Assembly (NCBI GenBank): GCA_030549495.1
Contig: JAUIRK010000341.1
Coordinates: 1 to 64,000, forward strand
Direction: 5' to 3'
Source: Nectonema munidae
Lineage: Eukaryota > Nematomorpha > Nectonematoida > Nectonematidae
Length of the DNA: 64,000 bases
The notes under the pieces were generated by a model. The model was not told where the DNA came from. It did not search any database and saw only the letters and a program-made list of their open reading frames with translations. Shown piece after piece: positions 11,161 through 46,001 of the stretch. How positions within the stretch are numbered: position 1 is the first letter of the stretch; every line of letters starts with the position of its first letter. Position numbers and translations under genes: made by a program.

Positions 11161-12473
11161 TCTGACGATATTTCACGATTTATAGAGATGTAAACTTTGA
11201 TTGCGTTCACAACAGAGCTCTAGGGTGTAAATACTGATTCAGCAAAATGTTGGCCAGACAAACGAAGACTCAAATAGAGTCTAAGTGAAGCCACTAAAGT
11301 ACACACGTGTGTGTATGTTTAAATCCACAATAATGATACATGGAATTTTTTGACACGTTTCTCCATGTATGGTATTGCTTTTACATTTAATGGCATTAAG
11401 AATTGAAATCAATAAAACTTTCAAAGCTAAATCGATTTTGAAAATTGCTTCATCACGTGACACCATAATCGATAATTCAAATTATATATAGGCGTTTATA
11501 AAAGAATACAAGCTTAGGAAGATAGGAAAATATATATTGTATCTTACATCAGTAGAGTGTAATCATATCATAAATATAATTTCACTGCAAACATGCATAC
11601 TACATTCATTCAATCAAGAAAATCGTCGATCCAATCTACAAGTTTCACAAAGAGAGTTTGTACATTTTTTAATATTTTAACCTTGCAATTCCAAATTTCG
11701 TATTCTCATTTCGCTCTTCGAATATAAATTGGAAATAATCTTAAAATAAGTAATTTTAACATTTTTACTTTTCTATAACGCTCGCTTATCAGGCCTTGCA
11801 ATTATTACAGTCGCGGCAGGCCTTGTTAAATTATTTCAAAAAGTGTGCTTTTCTTGCAGTGGTGAGATACAAATTATTTATTTATTTATTTATTTATTTT
11901 CCCACTCAATTTCTTTTACGAAACAATTTTACCGAATTTGTGCGAATCAACCGAATCTGTCATTTTTGTTTTGTCATCTTTTTTATTCAACATTTAAATT
12001 GTAGTGGTTGAAGCAAAAATTTCGATTTGCGCTAATTTATGTTTTTCATTATGTAAAAGCATTAATCTTGTGAGAAATGTTTGTTTACCTCAAGACAAAC
12101 TTAATTTCCTTCAATTCTTAACTCAAACAGACCGGCATGGTGCTTGAAAAGTCATTTCATATTTTGAATTTACTTTAGCAAGTTTAAGAGATAAAATTAA
12201 CATTAGCAATAATTATTTCAAAAATTCACTAAAAATTAAATTCCCTTAGAATTTTTAAATCAGTAAAAGGTTTTGGTATATCTGCTAAAAAATACGATTC
12301 ATGTTTATAAGAAATGGAAGAAAAATCATGATCAAAGCTTCTATTTATAATATATATGATTTTTATACCTTTTTATACAAATAATACCTTTTGCTTTTTT
12401 TTCAAAATATATGTGAATTTTGAAAATTTAATAAAGACATGCATGAATAGGCACTCCAAGTATATACAATTAT

Positions 12474-12626
12474 ATGCAAGTTCAAGACATTTCGTAACCA
12501 AGACATTTTGTACTTAATATGGTCAATTCATAGCCAAACTTTAAAAAAAGTATGGCTACGAAATATCGAAAACTAAGTGCGAAATATCTCGCGTACGAAA
12601 CGTCCTATCTACAAAATATCTTGCAC
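12474..12626. repeat. MITE-like inverted repeat
   Basis: The left arm at about 12478-12512 (AAGACATTTCGTAACCAAGA and on) is matched in inverse at about 12593-12625 with roughly 75% identity. ACATTTCGTA-like modules occur two or three times. There is no coding capacity. I could not fix a target duplication, so superfamily is unknown. Confidence 0.5.
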
Positions 12627-14560
12627 CGTTATATGTCAACATTGAAAATTTGATGATGCAATTCTGTTTAACAGCATTCCTTATTTTTCTTTTAGTCACT
12701 AGCAATAGCTATAAAATTATACGGAAAATAGTTTTTCTGCTCACTCAATTCATCTATACGAAACCCCAAATAATCTAACACTAAACAATTTTCCTCAGAG
12801 TATACCCTGCACAAAATATTCTTACTTTAGTGCTAAAATTAGAAAATTAAATCAAATTTGCAAACGTAAAAAACATGTCTCGATACAAATGCTTTTTTAA
12901 TTTGTTTTATGTCTCAAACAGAGGAGGCATTTGTATTCACCTTTATGCCTTAAATATTCTTTGGATTTTAACTTATTTTAAGCTTATTTGTAGCTTGAAA
13001 TATTTTTATAAGACTCTTATTTGTCATAAGTATTTCAAAAAAATTTGAGTAGCTCATCAAGGAACCCTTGAAATCATGTTGGGAACGCGCTGGTTTTCGT
13101 GAACCCCACTTATGAGAACACCTGCATAGGATAGAAATTTTGTGTAAATGTTATTTTTTATTTCTGCAACTTAGGTAATTTATTTAAAAATAAATCTGAT
13201 TATTTTTAGGAAAAACAGTATTCTAAGTATTTTTTTCAGATGACTTCGTGTGTGAAGCGCATGGCCCTTATCCATTTATTGCGCGTTCAATTATTGATCG
13301 TCTTCCCTCTATCTAACATTATAATTGAGAGATGAAGCTTTCAAAAATATGACAGTATATAGTTCGAAAAAAGAGCACAAAATTTTATAAAAAGAATAAA
13401 AGTTTCAAGTAAGAAGGAAAAAGCTTTGTATATTATTGAAACAAGTTTGAAAGGGAGAAAATAAAAGAACTGTTAAACAAATGAAAAGATAAGAGAAGTG
13501 TTCAGGCTATGTTTATTTATTGAATTGTTTTGAAGAATACCATGAAAAAGAAAATTGATCTAACTTTTATTAGTAAGATGAACGTTCAATTTATTTTTAA
13601 TAAAGTTTTAATTTTTTCATGTGCAACAAAGTTTTTCAAAATTAGCAGAGAAAATTATTCACGCTTCGGGTTTGCAATGGAAATTTTGGGCCTCATGACA
13701 CTTATCCCACAATGGTACTCATTCGACAGTGAATATTGCTACTAGCAATTTTCCAGCACTGTTTTAACTACTAGAGATTACATTTTAAATAGATCGTCCA
13801 GTTTCTTAAAAATGTATACTTAGTGATTGCTTTATATGAAATGTTAACTGTTTTAAGTGTCAAGCCGACTCAAATAAATAGCAATCTTGATGTTGACTAG
13901 ATACGGCTTTGGATTCGATTAACTCCCGTGTTCCCATATGTGTACATTATGTGCATCATATGAAAACGAAGTGGAACCGTTAATTATTATCCGGTTAAAA
14001 ATACTAATCACATCATTTAACTTAAAGCATCAGCATAAGTTATCAGCATTTTTTTCTTTTTTATGGAAATTTTTAATTTCTAAGTTTGACACCTACAAAC
14101 ATATGGTTTTCATTTGAATGATGATCCTTAGATAACGCATCCTAGATAAGTCCCTCTTCTATTTTCTTTCAAATGTTTAATTACAGTTTTTAACTATTTC
14201 AAAATAGGCCTCTTAAGTTCTTCGTCTCTTGACAAAGTTTTATAACCATCAGGTGAATATACAACATCACAGTACTCTTATTTCTATTTTCTGAATAAAA
14301 AAGTGTTTGAACAATAAAAAGAAATTTTTGTATTATGAAATAAGAACGCTAAAACTTTTCATATGATTTTATATGCTCCTGAAAGTTTGTTATAAATTTT
14401 TAAACACGAAAAGAGAATAAAAATAAGCATAGGAAATTGCAGGCATTGATGTAATCATTGCTTTACCTATATTTGCTAACGAGAGACCTGGCGTGCATTT
14501 AATTGAAGACCACCGCTACAGTTAATATGTTAATTTATTTTAGTTTTTGGCAAAAAAGAA

Positions 14561-36639
<22,079 letters not shown>

Positions 36640-37400
36640 ATGGTTGGCTGCACTTGCGTTCTTAGCAAAGATGTGAATGTCTTCTTGATCCTGTTACCTT
36701 AATTGAATCACGATCTTTAAACCATTACCAAAAACTACTTAGAAAAGGTGTGCACGTGAAAACCTTCTCATTCAATCACTAAAACATATCTAGTTTTGTT
36801 TATCGTTGCAACAGTTTACGTACACCTTTCTATATGAGATCATTTTCAAGGTTATATATAAATTGTTTGCATAATTGTCTGTGTCATTCATCCATGCTTC
36901 TTTTGTACTTTTGTTAGTCTAACGTCTAAGTTTTCAAAAACAATCAACTTTTATAAATTAAAAGCCGCGAATATGTGAAGTATATTTTGCAATAAATTTT
37001 TGTAGTACTTCTTCATGGCAATTTTATCACTTTTATTATAACTGACCCTAATACTATATATACTAATTTGTGATTTTTCTTTTTTTCCATTTCACATACA
37101 TGGAATATTTACGTATTCTCTCAAGGAAAAGGCACAAAACAGGGTAGTAATTCCAAAGTTGACGGATATAAATGCTTCATCGTCAAGTAAACATTGGCTT
37201 TTTTCATTAAATTTTCTTGAAATACTAATTGAGTATAAACCCTAATTATTCCCGTTTTTACTTAGATATCTTTGAAAAAGTCATATGTGCGATAAAAAAG
37301 CGAAAAAACATACTGCCTATTTTTAAAATGTATGAGTTTTTTCTGGATTATCTATTCTTTACTTGTTGCATGAATAATATTAAATAAATAAGTATAGATC
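36640..37400. other. MFSD6 3' flank
   Basis: Likely 3' UTR at first, with AATAAA at 36991-36996. After that nothing recognised up to the LINE. Confidence 0.4.
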
Positions 37401-39900
37401 TAAAATAAATTGATAACTTCATGCTTATCAGATCGATGTAAAAATAAAAATATTCCTTTTTGCTTATTATGTGACTCTAAGGGATATATATCAAATCATT
37501 ACTGTAATTCAACTGAGTGTAGTTATCTTAAAAATTTTAAAGAAAATCTTAATTTGATGAACGTAGAAGCATTAAATTTTCTACTTAATTCCGAATGAAT
37601 AAGAGTATTAAAAATTTTAATGTTACTAAGACCTATCCTAATTACAGTCCTTTTAGTACTATAGCTGATTATTTTGACTGCTCATTAACCAAAACCAGGA
37701 CCGTGAGTGATACCGATGAAATTAAGTTTTTTAAAACCTTTAATATTATGAGTCTAAACTGCCAGTCTATAAATTCGAAGTTTGATGACTTATGCTTTCT
37801 GGTTAAATCCATAAATGACTGCAACCCTTACCCTATTTCAGTTATAGGCATTGGTTGAATTCTACTACAAATTTATACGAATTTTACCCTTATAGTTTTT
37901 GCTCCAAACCGGCATATTTGTCTCGTCACTCTGGTGTTGGGTTTTTCATTCATACCTCTATTAGTTTCTCTGAGTATGTTGACACCTTTTTTTCAAATTA
38001 TTTTGAGCACTATTCTTGCGAGATCCAAGTGAATAGTTCTAAAAATATTTTGTTGCATAACATATATCGCATCCCTAGTAATCTTAAATGCACCACTGAA
38101 TGTTTTCTAGAATGAAAAGTATCTTAATTCACTCGACAATCCTTATGAGCACATTTTTTAGGGGATTTTAACATTAATCTTTTAAATATTTCCAACTCAG
38201 AATTTGTTCAAAGGTTTCTTAATTTGATGTGTTCTTTTTCTCTTAAGCCAGTTATAACTGATATCACTCGCCCTGAATATAAAACCATAATAGATAACTT
38301 TTTTGTCAAGACTTCCATTACATGCAACACAAGCATTATTCGAAGTGATATCTCAGACCACTATCCCATATTTTTATCATTCGATGTACCAACGTGTGAT
38401 AAGCTTATAGTTAAACGCAAATTTGACAAATTTAAATTTATAGAAAGAATATATTCATACAATTTTGATAATATTCTTAAACCTTACTTTGCCCTCCCTG
38501 ACACTCTTTTCACTATGCTCATTGAGTATTTGTCTAACGAAATCGACTATTGTTCATACTCTATTTTGATAAATCGTAAGAAAAAATATGCGAATCCTTG
38601 GAACCCATGGATTAGTCCAGGCTTGTTAAATTCATTGAAATACAGAGATAAACTTCATAAACTATATCGTCGCAAAAAGTCTGATAGAGAATTGCAAACA
38701 AAGTATCTGTACTATAGAAATAAGCTTAAAACACTGTTAAAAATTGCCAAGACTAACTATTATAAAAAACATTTTGAATGTCAATCCTCTAAAGAGCTCT
38801 GGGCTAAACTCACTTTTATCTTCTAAAAATTCGCATTCAGCACTCGAGCTAGATGGTATAAGCGATAATCTTACTTTAGCAAATACATTTGTTCATTATT
38901 TTAGTGAAGATAAGTCGAAGATTATCAAATATGAGCATCGCAAGTACCTTAAAAAGATTTATATTTAGTTTCTCCGAAATATCCCTCAGTGATCTTGTTT
39001 CTGCATTTAGAAAGTTGAAGGTCAAAAAATCTTTAGATTATTATGGTTTGTCAGTTTCTTTATTAAAAGAAATCCTACCCGCAATTGTGAATATTCTTCA
39101 AATTGGATTCAATGCATGTACACGTTTCTCGATATATCCATCCGTATTCAAAGTTTCAAAAATTATACCCGTCTTCAAAAAGGGTGATCGTAAAAATATT
39201 AGTAATTACAGACCAATATCTCTGATTCCTTGCATATCAAAGATATTTGAAAACATTATTGTTGAGCAAGTTTATTCCTATTTTTCTATCAATTCATTAT
39301 TTTATGAAAATCAGTTTGGTTTTCGTCCTGGACACTCAACTGAGCTTCTTCACTCTGTATTTTTAAATGATATATATGAAAAAATTGATAAAAATATTCC
39401 TCTCTTAGGAATATTTATTGATTTATCGAAAGCTTTCGATTCAGTCTCGCATCAAATTTTGATTGATAAGTTGATACTATATGGATTCTCTTTCAATGCA
39501 ACAAACCTTATAGCTTCTATCTTAATGAGAGACAACAAACTGTTTGGGTAAATGGTGAGTGTTCTAAGTTTAGATCAATCTCATGCGGCGTACCTCAAGA
39601 GTAAAACCTTGGGCCCCTTCTTTTCCTAATATATATGAACGATATAGGAAATACTGAAACATTTAAGAAAATATATTTATATGCAGATGATATCGCTATC
39701 TTGACTGAATTGAAAAATCCCGTTCTTTCTGAATGTATGGCAAAGTTTTTTGAATGGTTTGATAAGAATAATATAACGATCAATTTTTCTAAGTCTAAAA
39801 TAATACCATTTATTCATGATTTGACTGTTGATTTACCCAACCTAAGTATTGATTATATTTCTCATTATAACTTTCTTGGTCTAACAATTGATTATAAACT

Positions 39901-42900
39901 TCTTCTTCTTCTTCATCATCTTATCCCCTAAATGGGGGTCGATGGCTTGATCCTATTTCTCCATAGGTTTCTGTCCTTCGCATCGCTTTCTTTCAATGCA
40001 AATTTTTCCATGGACCTTTTCAAATCATCCCTCCATCTCAATCTTGGCCTTCCTCTTTTTCTCTTTCCTTGTACAGGCGCATCATACGCTATCTTTATTT
40101 TTTCATCGCTTTTTCTTCTTAGCACGTGTCCATACCATCTCATCTTGTTTCTTTCCATTACATCTACAACACTCGTCGTCACTTTTGTTCTATGCCTCAC
40201 TTCTTCATTTCTAATCCTATCTTTTCTTGTAACGTTCAGCATCATTCTCAGCATTTTCATTTCCGACACTTCTAGCTTTTTCTTTTCATTATTTCTCAGA
40301 CACCAACATTCTGATCCGTAAGTCATGACGGGTCTAACTATTGATGTATATACCTTGGCCTTTAAATTCATGGGAAGTTTTCTATCGTTTAGAACAGGTT
40401 TAACCTCTCTCCATTTTGCCCAACTGGCATTCAATCTCGACTGAACATCTTTACAACATCCTCCTTCCATCTCAATAACTGATCCTAAATACTTGAACGC
40501 TTTAACTTGATTTAACTCAATTCCATGAACGTCTTTTATTCTTATCTCAGTCTTGTCATTTCTACTTACCTTCATCACTTCGGTTTTGCCTGCATTCAAC
40601 TTTAGGCCTTTTTCCTCAAGACTTTTTTGCCATATACTTAGTCTTTCCTGTAATTCTTTTTCACTATCTGCCATAATTATTAAGTCATCGGCAAACAAAA
40701 GTTCATTTACTCCTTCTTTTCTTATATTTTTGGAGATTTCATCAATAACAACTGCAAAAAGAAAAGGGCTCAATGCAGAACCTTGGTGTAACCCTACTTT
40801 TATGTCGAATTCCTGTGAGTATCCGTTCATTGTTCTGATGGAAGTTTTAGAGTTTCTATAGGTTTCCTTAACTAGTCTCACTAACTTTTCACTTACACCT
40901 TTTTCTCTTAGACTCCAGTACACAACATCCCTTGGAACCCTATCATACGCTTTCTCTAGGTCTACAAAACCGCAGAATAAAGGCTGATTTCCTTCAAGTC
41001 TCTTTTCCATCACCTGTCTAACTATAAATATAGGATCTACTGTACTCTTTCCTCTCATAAATCCAAACTGGTTATCATTTATGTTAACTTGATTTCTTAA
41101 ACGTTCAGCCAAAATTTTTTCCAGAAGTTTTAATCCGTGTTCTATTAGTTTTATGCCCCGGTAATTTTCGCAGTTTAACACATCTTTTTTATTTTTGTAA
41201 ATTGGAACAATAAGACTTTTAGTCCATTCTTCTGGCATTTTTTCTTCTTTCCAAATCTGTTCCAATAATCTACTCATCATCTTCCAGCATTCTCTTCCTC
41301 CAGCTTTTATCATTTCTACACTTACTTCACTCGATCCTGTTGCTTTATTTATTTTCATTTTATTTATTGCTTCATATAATTCCTTTTCCTCCAAACCTAG
41401 CTCGGGACCTTCAATTTTTGTACCTGCAACGATGCAATTATGCTCGTTTTCAACGTTTAACAGATCTTCAAAATATTCTTTCCATCTCTCCTCTATTTCT
41501 TCTTCTTTAAAAAGAATTTTTCCTTCTTTGTCCCTTATAATGTCGATATTTCCACATTCCTTGATATCTCTTTGCTTAGCCTTTGCAAGTTTAAAAATTT
41601 GCTTATCACCATTCTTACTATCAAGTGCCTCGTACATTTTGTCTGTTTCTCTTGCTTTTGATACCGCAATGATCTTTTTAGCTTCTTTTTTCTTGAGTCT
41701 ATACATTTGTTTGTCTTCTTCCAACTTACTTACCTGCCATTTTTTAAAAGCTTGCTTCTTAGCTTTTAATACTTCTCTAATCTCTTCTTTCCACCACCAA
41801 GTTTCTTTTTGAGTTCTTCTACCACCTTTCGTTCTACCAAGCACAATCAAACTTGCTGTCAACAGATTCTTTCTAAGATGACTCCACATTTCCTCAATAT
41901 TATCACCTATTTGTTTTTCTTTCAAACCATTTTCAACTAACTCTTGATATCTACCTTGAACTTTTCTGTCTTCAAGTAGCCATGTCCTGAATCGCCCTAT
42001 CTTTTTTACTTTTCTCCTTTGTTCTTTAGATATAAGCATGTCGATCATGACAATTCTGTGCTGCGATACAATATCAATCCCTGGGATAACCTTGCAATTT
42101 TTGACATATTTTCTTTTCTCCTGTCTGACCATTAAAAGGTTTATTTGACTATTTCTGCCTCCATTACTATACGTTATTAAATGATCATCTTTTTTCTTGA
42201 AATTAGTGTTGCAGATGGTCAATTCATTTCTCTGTGCCAAGTCTAATACTCTGTTGCCTTCTTCGTTCCTTTTGCCAAAACCTTGTCCACCATGGACTCC
42301 CTCATACCCATCACTATTTTTCCCAATCTGACCATTAAAGTCACCTGCTAAAATTAATGTTTCACTCTCTGCGACTTCCGACAGTAAATTATCAAGTTTA
42401 TCAACAAAAACATCTTTCTCCTCCCTATTACAACCAATCTGTGGTGCATACACTGACACAACAGTAATAATTTCATTAAAACCCTTTAATTTCAATAAAA
42501 TTATCCTGTCACTTACCCTTCTCACTTCAATTATCTTTTCATGCCATTTTTTACTCAAAATTACTCCTGCACCATTCTTTTTATTAGTTGAGCCGGTATA
42601 AACAATTTTGAATCCTTGAATAAGCATTTTAGAAGCATTACCCTTCCATTTAGTCTCCTGTACACAGGCTATTTCAATCTTTCGCTTTATCATCTCCTCT
42701 ACAATTTCATTCGCTTTTCCTGTCATTGTGCCGACATTCCATGAAGCTAATCTTATTACATTACAAGAAATTTTGTCAGTATGATCTACCACACTATTCT
42801 TTCTCTCTGGTTTTTTTTCCGTATTCTTTTTGACGTAGGTTACTGGAAGGACCCACGGAGTACTTCGGGCTGTACCCCGCCCTATAGAGTTTTGAATCAT

Positions 42901-43295
42901 TGCAAAGTAAATTGGAGCAGAATTTTTACAAGCCGGATGCCCTTCCTGACGCCAACCAGTGTTTTTATTCAGGACTGGAAACCTTTAGCCTTTGTACAAC
43001 CAAGTACTTAACCCACAAGGCAGTGGTAATTTGGAATCAGAGTTATTTTCTCCTAGAACAACTGCTGTCCAAAGCTAACGAGATTGGTCCACCCGGAGCT
43101 ATACGAGGTTAAAGCGCCTGTTACTCGCTTTTGCCTCAAGATCATTTAGTTTTAAACAACCCCGCCGCGTGAAGGCAGATCAGGAGACTTACTGTTCAGA
43201 GGCTGTAAGAGACGCATGTGCCATATGAGGTATTTTATAGGAAAATGAGTGCTCATTTTCATTTTCCACCTCAGCATAAACAGTCATTAAGGATC
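39901..43295 (-). mobile_element. RTE-clade non-LTR retrotransposon, near full length
   Basis: A 3395-bp minus-strand insertion in another LINE. It is flanked by a 17-bp duplication ACAATTGATTATAA[A/G]CT (39884-39900 and 43296-43312) with one difference. The 3' tail, read on the minus strand, is GATGATGAAGAAGAAGAAGA, a simple-repeat tail as in RTE elements rather than poly-A. The 5' region (42901-43295) is about 395 bp and includes GTTGGCGTCAGGAAGGGCAT, a sequence often met at RTE 5' ends. One long ORF fills most of it. The nearly exact duplication and open frame mean recent insertion. Confidence 0.93.
39928..42900 (-). CDS. RTE endonuclease-reverse transcriptase polyprotein
   Basis: An uninterrupted 990-residue ORF. 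An APE-type endonuclease is at residues ~50-295 (LASWNVGTMTGKANEIVEEM, VQETKWKG, ILAGDFNGQIG with catalytic Asp/Asn; the usual SDH is SQHR here). A charged linker follows, then the reverse transcriptase at ~540-790 (NYRGIKLIEHGLKLLEKIL, FGFMRGKSTVDPIF, FVDLEKAYDRVPRDV, LHQGSALSPFLFA and LLFADDLIIMADSEKEL with the catalytic Asp pair). The C-terminal segment has MRWYGHVLRR and a GKRKRGRPRLRW motif. Length and order are those of full RTE proteins. It copies its own RNA at a nicked target site. It may be active, but this is inference from an open frame. Confidence 0.93.
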   Translation of the reverse strand: MIQNSIGRGTARSTPWVLPVTYVKKNTEKKPERKNSVVDHTDKISCNVIRLASWNVGTMTGKANEIVEEMIKRKIEIACVQETKWKGNASKMLIQGFKIVYTGSTNKKNGAGVILSKKWHEKIIEVRRVSDRIILLKLKGFNEIITVVSVYAPQIGCNREEKDVFVDKLDNLLSEVAESETLILAGDFNGQIGKNSDGYEGVHGGQGFGKRNEEGNRVLDLAQRNELTICNTNFKKKDDHLITYSNGGRNSQINLLMVRQEKRKYVKNCKVIPGIDIVSQHRIVMIDMLISKEQRRKVKKIGRFRTWLLEDRKVQGRYQELVENGLKEKQIGDNIEEMWSHLRKNLLTASLIVLGRTKGGRRTQKETWWWKEEIREVLKAKKQAFKKWQVSKLEEDKQMYRLKKKEAKKIIAVSKARETDKMYEALDSKNGDKQIFKLAKAKQRDIKECGNIDIIRDKEGKILFKEEEIEERWKEYFEDLLNVENEHNCIVAGTKIEGPELGLEEKELYEAINKMKINKATGSSEVSVEMIKAGGRECWKMMSRLLEQIWKEEKMPEEWTKSLIVPIYKNKKDVLNCENYRGIKLIEHGLKLLEKILAERLRNQVNINDNQFGFMRGKSTVDPIFIVRQVMEKRLEGNQPLFCGFVDLEKAYDRVPRDVVYWSLREKGVSEKLVRLVKETYRNSKTSIRTMNGYSQEFDIKVGLHQGSALSPFLFAVVIDEISKNIRKEGVNELLFADDLIIMADSEKELQERLSIWQKSLEEKGLKLNAGKTEVMKVSRNDKTEIRIKDVHGIELNQVKAFKYLGSVIEMEGGCCKDVQSRLNASWAKWREVKPVLNDRKLPMNLKAKVYTSIVRPVMTYGSECWCLRNNEKKKLEVSEMKMLRMMLNVTRKDRIRNEEVRHRTKVTTSVVDVMERNKMRWYGHVLRRKSDEKIKIAYDAPVQGKRKRGRPRLRWRDDLKRSMEKFALKESDAKDRNLWRNRIKPSTPI

Positions 43296-44199
43296 ACAAT
43301 TGATTATAAGCTAAATTTCAAAAAACATGCTGAAATTGTTTCATCTAAATTAAATAAAATCACTGGAGTTATAAGATCATGTAGACATCTCCCATGTCGT
43401 ACAAAGTTACTACTCTATAAGGTTCTTTACCTCCCTCCGCTTAACTATAGCATTTTGAACTGGGGATATGCCTACCTTGAAAATCTCATGAGGAATCAAA
43501 AGAAGGTGATACGCATTGTATTCAACAAACCTTTTAAATGACACACGACCAAAAATTTTTTTGACAATAATTTGCTTAAGTTTGATGATATCTATCGACT
43601 ATCCTTATCAACTTTTATTTACAAATTTAAAATGGATTTACTACCATCCATTTTTCAAACTTGGTTTAAGTATAATTATGAATCAAATAACCTATTTCTT
43701 CGAGATCGTAACAATTTAGTTGTCCCGCGATATTTAAAACAAAAGTCGAAAAAAAAATGCCTTAAGTATAGAGTTTGCAAATTTAACAATGACCTCTTTG
43801 CTACAACTATTGATGTTGAAAATGTTTCATTAAAATTGATGAAAAATCTTTTATTTCAGAAGTTTTCAAAATTTTATAATTCTGAATGCACCATTAGAAA
43901 TTGTTTCATATGTTTCGAATAGTTAATGAGTTTATTTCTTACGTTTTGTTTTTCACAAAGTTTACGTTTTATATAATTTTTAAAACATTTTTCACGATGA
44001 TCACATACACCTATGAATTACAAATTGTATTTAAATATCCACTTTATGTATTCCATATACTTTTACATCATAATCGTAACCGTGGGCATAGTATATTGCA
44101 TCACATTTTTATATTTATTACATTGTGTTTTACCATAAAACCTCTATCTTACTATATTACCTATAATATATATTATATATATAAGCACTATATATAATT

Positions 44200-45237
44200 T
44201 TCTTTTCAATATTAAATTTTATATCCTCTTACAAGTAAAGTAACATTGTAAACTTATTTTTATTTTCGCTACATATTTCATGATGAAGAAACACCATTTG
44301 ACTTCTTCAAGCGGTTCTGACCTTTAGATGTACATGGTGTCAAGATAAAATTAATCAAAATCAAAGAACATACATATTCTTTTACTTGTGATCGCATTAA
44401 CATGTTTATTTTGTACTAATAAAAAATTTACTTAAATTTACTTAAATTTATCACTGAGAAAAAGTAATTTCTTCATCAAACAAATTTAGTTTGTTATTTC
44501 AACGATCCATAAATATATTATTCAGTTCGTTGAATTAACTCGGTAAAACAACGATCTTCTTCGTCATAATTTGAGCAAATTAAAATAGTTTAGGTGACTT
44601 GTTGAGAGAGTTGATTAAACAAATCCTCAATTCGTTATACTAACCTATGAAAAATGTTGGAATTTGTTCGAGTAAAAACACGATAGTTGATTTAGCAAAA
44701 TTATTCAAAACACGAAAAAAGAAAATCAAGATAGCGCAAGGGGATAGCACTCCCTACCTTCCCAATGTAATTTCAACATTGATATATCAATTGAAAAGAA
44801 AAGAATGGAAAGTCAACTATTTTTTCTATGAAATCAAAATATAATAGTAATCATAACAACAAATTAATAGATTATTATGATATTGATTCAAATCTTATTA
44901 AATTTTGATAAAAATTGAAGTTTCCAAAAAATCTAAAAAGATATTGAGGATATTTTAGATTGAAAATTGGGATTCATTATAGGAATCAAAAATATAAAAG
45001 CCTCTGAAAATTTTTTTCATAAACATAGTTTGATGTCTTCAACTTTTATAGCAAAACACGATTTTTCCTTTGATGTCAACGTATCTTCAGCGTGAATTGC
45101 AAAGTTTGTTTTTGTAGGTAAATCATGATATATTCTGCTGAAAATAATTAAACTTTCCAAGTTTTCTCCGCGCAGAAACTTTTACTCTAATATGAATAAA
45201 TATTATATATGTGTATATTACAAATAAGTTAAGCCTT
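44200..45237. other. AT-rich intergenic region, left part
   Basis: No gene recognised. TTTACTTAAA is tandemly repeated three times near 44425-44450. An ORF at 44647-44844 (65 codons) is Lys-rich and matches no family I know. Confidence 0.4.
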
Positions 45238-45241
45238 TTAA

Positions 45242-45365
45242 CCGGTTATCGACCACAGTAGACATATGTAGACTTTACAAAAATAAAACCGTCTGCGTTT
45301 ATCAATGCTCTTTAATACAAATCTTCTGCTTTACATTAGATATCGTCTGTCTGGTCGTTAACGGG
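45242..45365. mobile_element. 124-bp piggyBac-type MITE
   Basis: Termini CCGGTTATCGACCA and TGGTCGTTAACGGG are inverted repeats matching at 12 of 14 positions. TTAA lies at both sides (45238-45241 and 45366-45369), the piggyBac target. It contains GTAGAC/GTCTAC-like subterminal motifs and no ORF. Its ends differ from those of the piggyBac at 8424-10708, so a different autonomous relative must have moved it. Confidence 0.85.
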
Positions 45366-45369
45366 TTAA

Positions 45370-45993
45370 AGAAACTCGCTTTTTTTCTTTGAACAAATGA
45401 GAATGTATCTTTATATATTTTAAGATAAAATGAAAATTAATAACTATAGAACATTTATCTTGAACTCATTTTCGAGCTATTTGAATTACGTGATATGGTT
45501 TTTTTTGGAAGAGTAGTTCTTTATTCAATCGTTCTGTTTTTGTTTCTAGAAAGTGATAGAGCTATCTGTCCATTTATCAATTATAATTCCTCCTTTGGTT
45601 ACAATGAAGTTAAATAATAAAAAATTTTTACAGTGAAAATTAATTTCAGAGGATGGAAGAGATGAAATAGAAAAAATTGAAGAATTTTATTTAATTAAAA
45701 TTTTTTTTTTTAATTTAGAATTTTATAGATCAATTTAAAAACTAAATTATTTTATCTTTGATATGTATTTAGTTTTTTCCACTAATGATGACGTTAGATC
45801 TGTTTAAAATTAGTTCTTAGTTAGTCCGCTTCACACTTTATTAAACGTTTGAATAGGATCAAATTTTTTTCTATGATTCCGTCCAATTTTTTTCATGAAA
45901 TTTAAAATTTAAAGCCAAGTCATTTTCCTGGGTCGGGATAATTTATGCCACAAATTGGAGTGAAAAGAAATCAAAATAAATTAAAAAGAGCAA
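45370..45993. other. AT-rich intergenic stretch
   Basis: No gene, RNA or transposon recognised. Confidence 0.4.
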
Positions 45994-46001
45994 GATTTTT
46001 T

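Larger units (their letters stand above)
10713..14560. other. Intergenic region left of the MFSD6 gene
   Basis: No firmly supported gene. It holds the tentative minus-strand micro-gene at 10868-11160, a (TTTA)n tract near 11876-11900 and an inverted-repeat element at 12474-12626. The sequence immediately 5' of 14561 should include the MFSD6 promoter or 5' UTR, but I could not place a TATA box or transcription start. Confidence 0.5.
37410..44200 (+). mobile_element. CR1/Jockey-like LINE split by an RTE insertion
   Basis: The + strand parts are 37410-39900 and 43296-43922, with a 3' UTR to about 44200. In order there is an N-terminal segment with Cys/His (37410-37596), endonuclease pieces (IMSLNCQSINSKFDDL at 37746, DISDHYPIFLSFD at 38348) and reverse transcriptase pieces (RPISLIPCISKIFE; FGFRPGHST; IFIDLSKAFDSV; YADDIAILTEL at 39676). 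After the insertion the thumb and C-terminal tail follow (TIDYKLNFKKHAEIVSSKLN). Several stops and frame changes break it, including in the endonuclease and before YADD, so it is dead but moderately young. Confidence 0.88.

Noticed and set aside
39932-42900. Plus-strand ORFs at 39932-40321, 40553-40861, 41432-41812
   Set aside because: They are antisense shadows of the 990-residue RTE protein.
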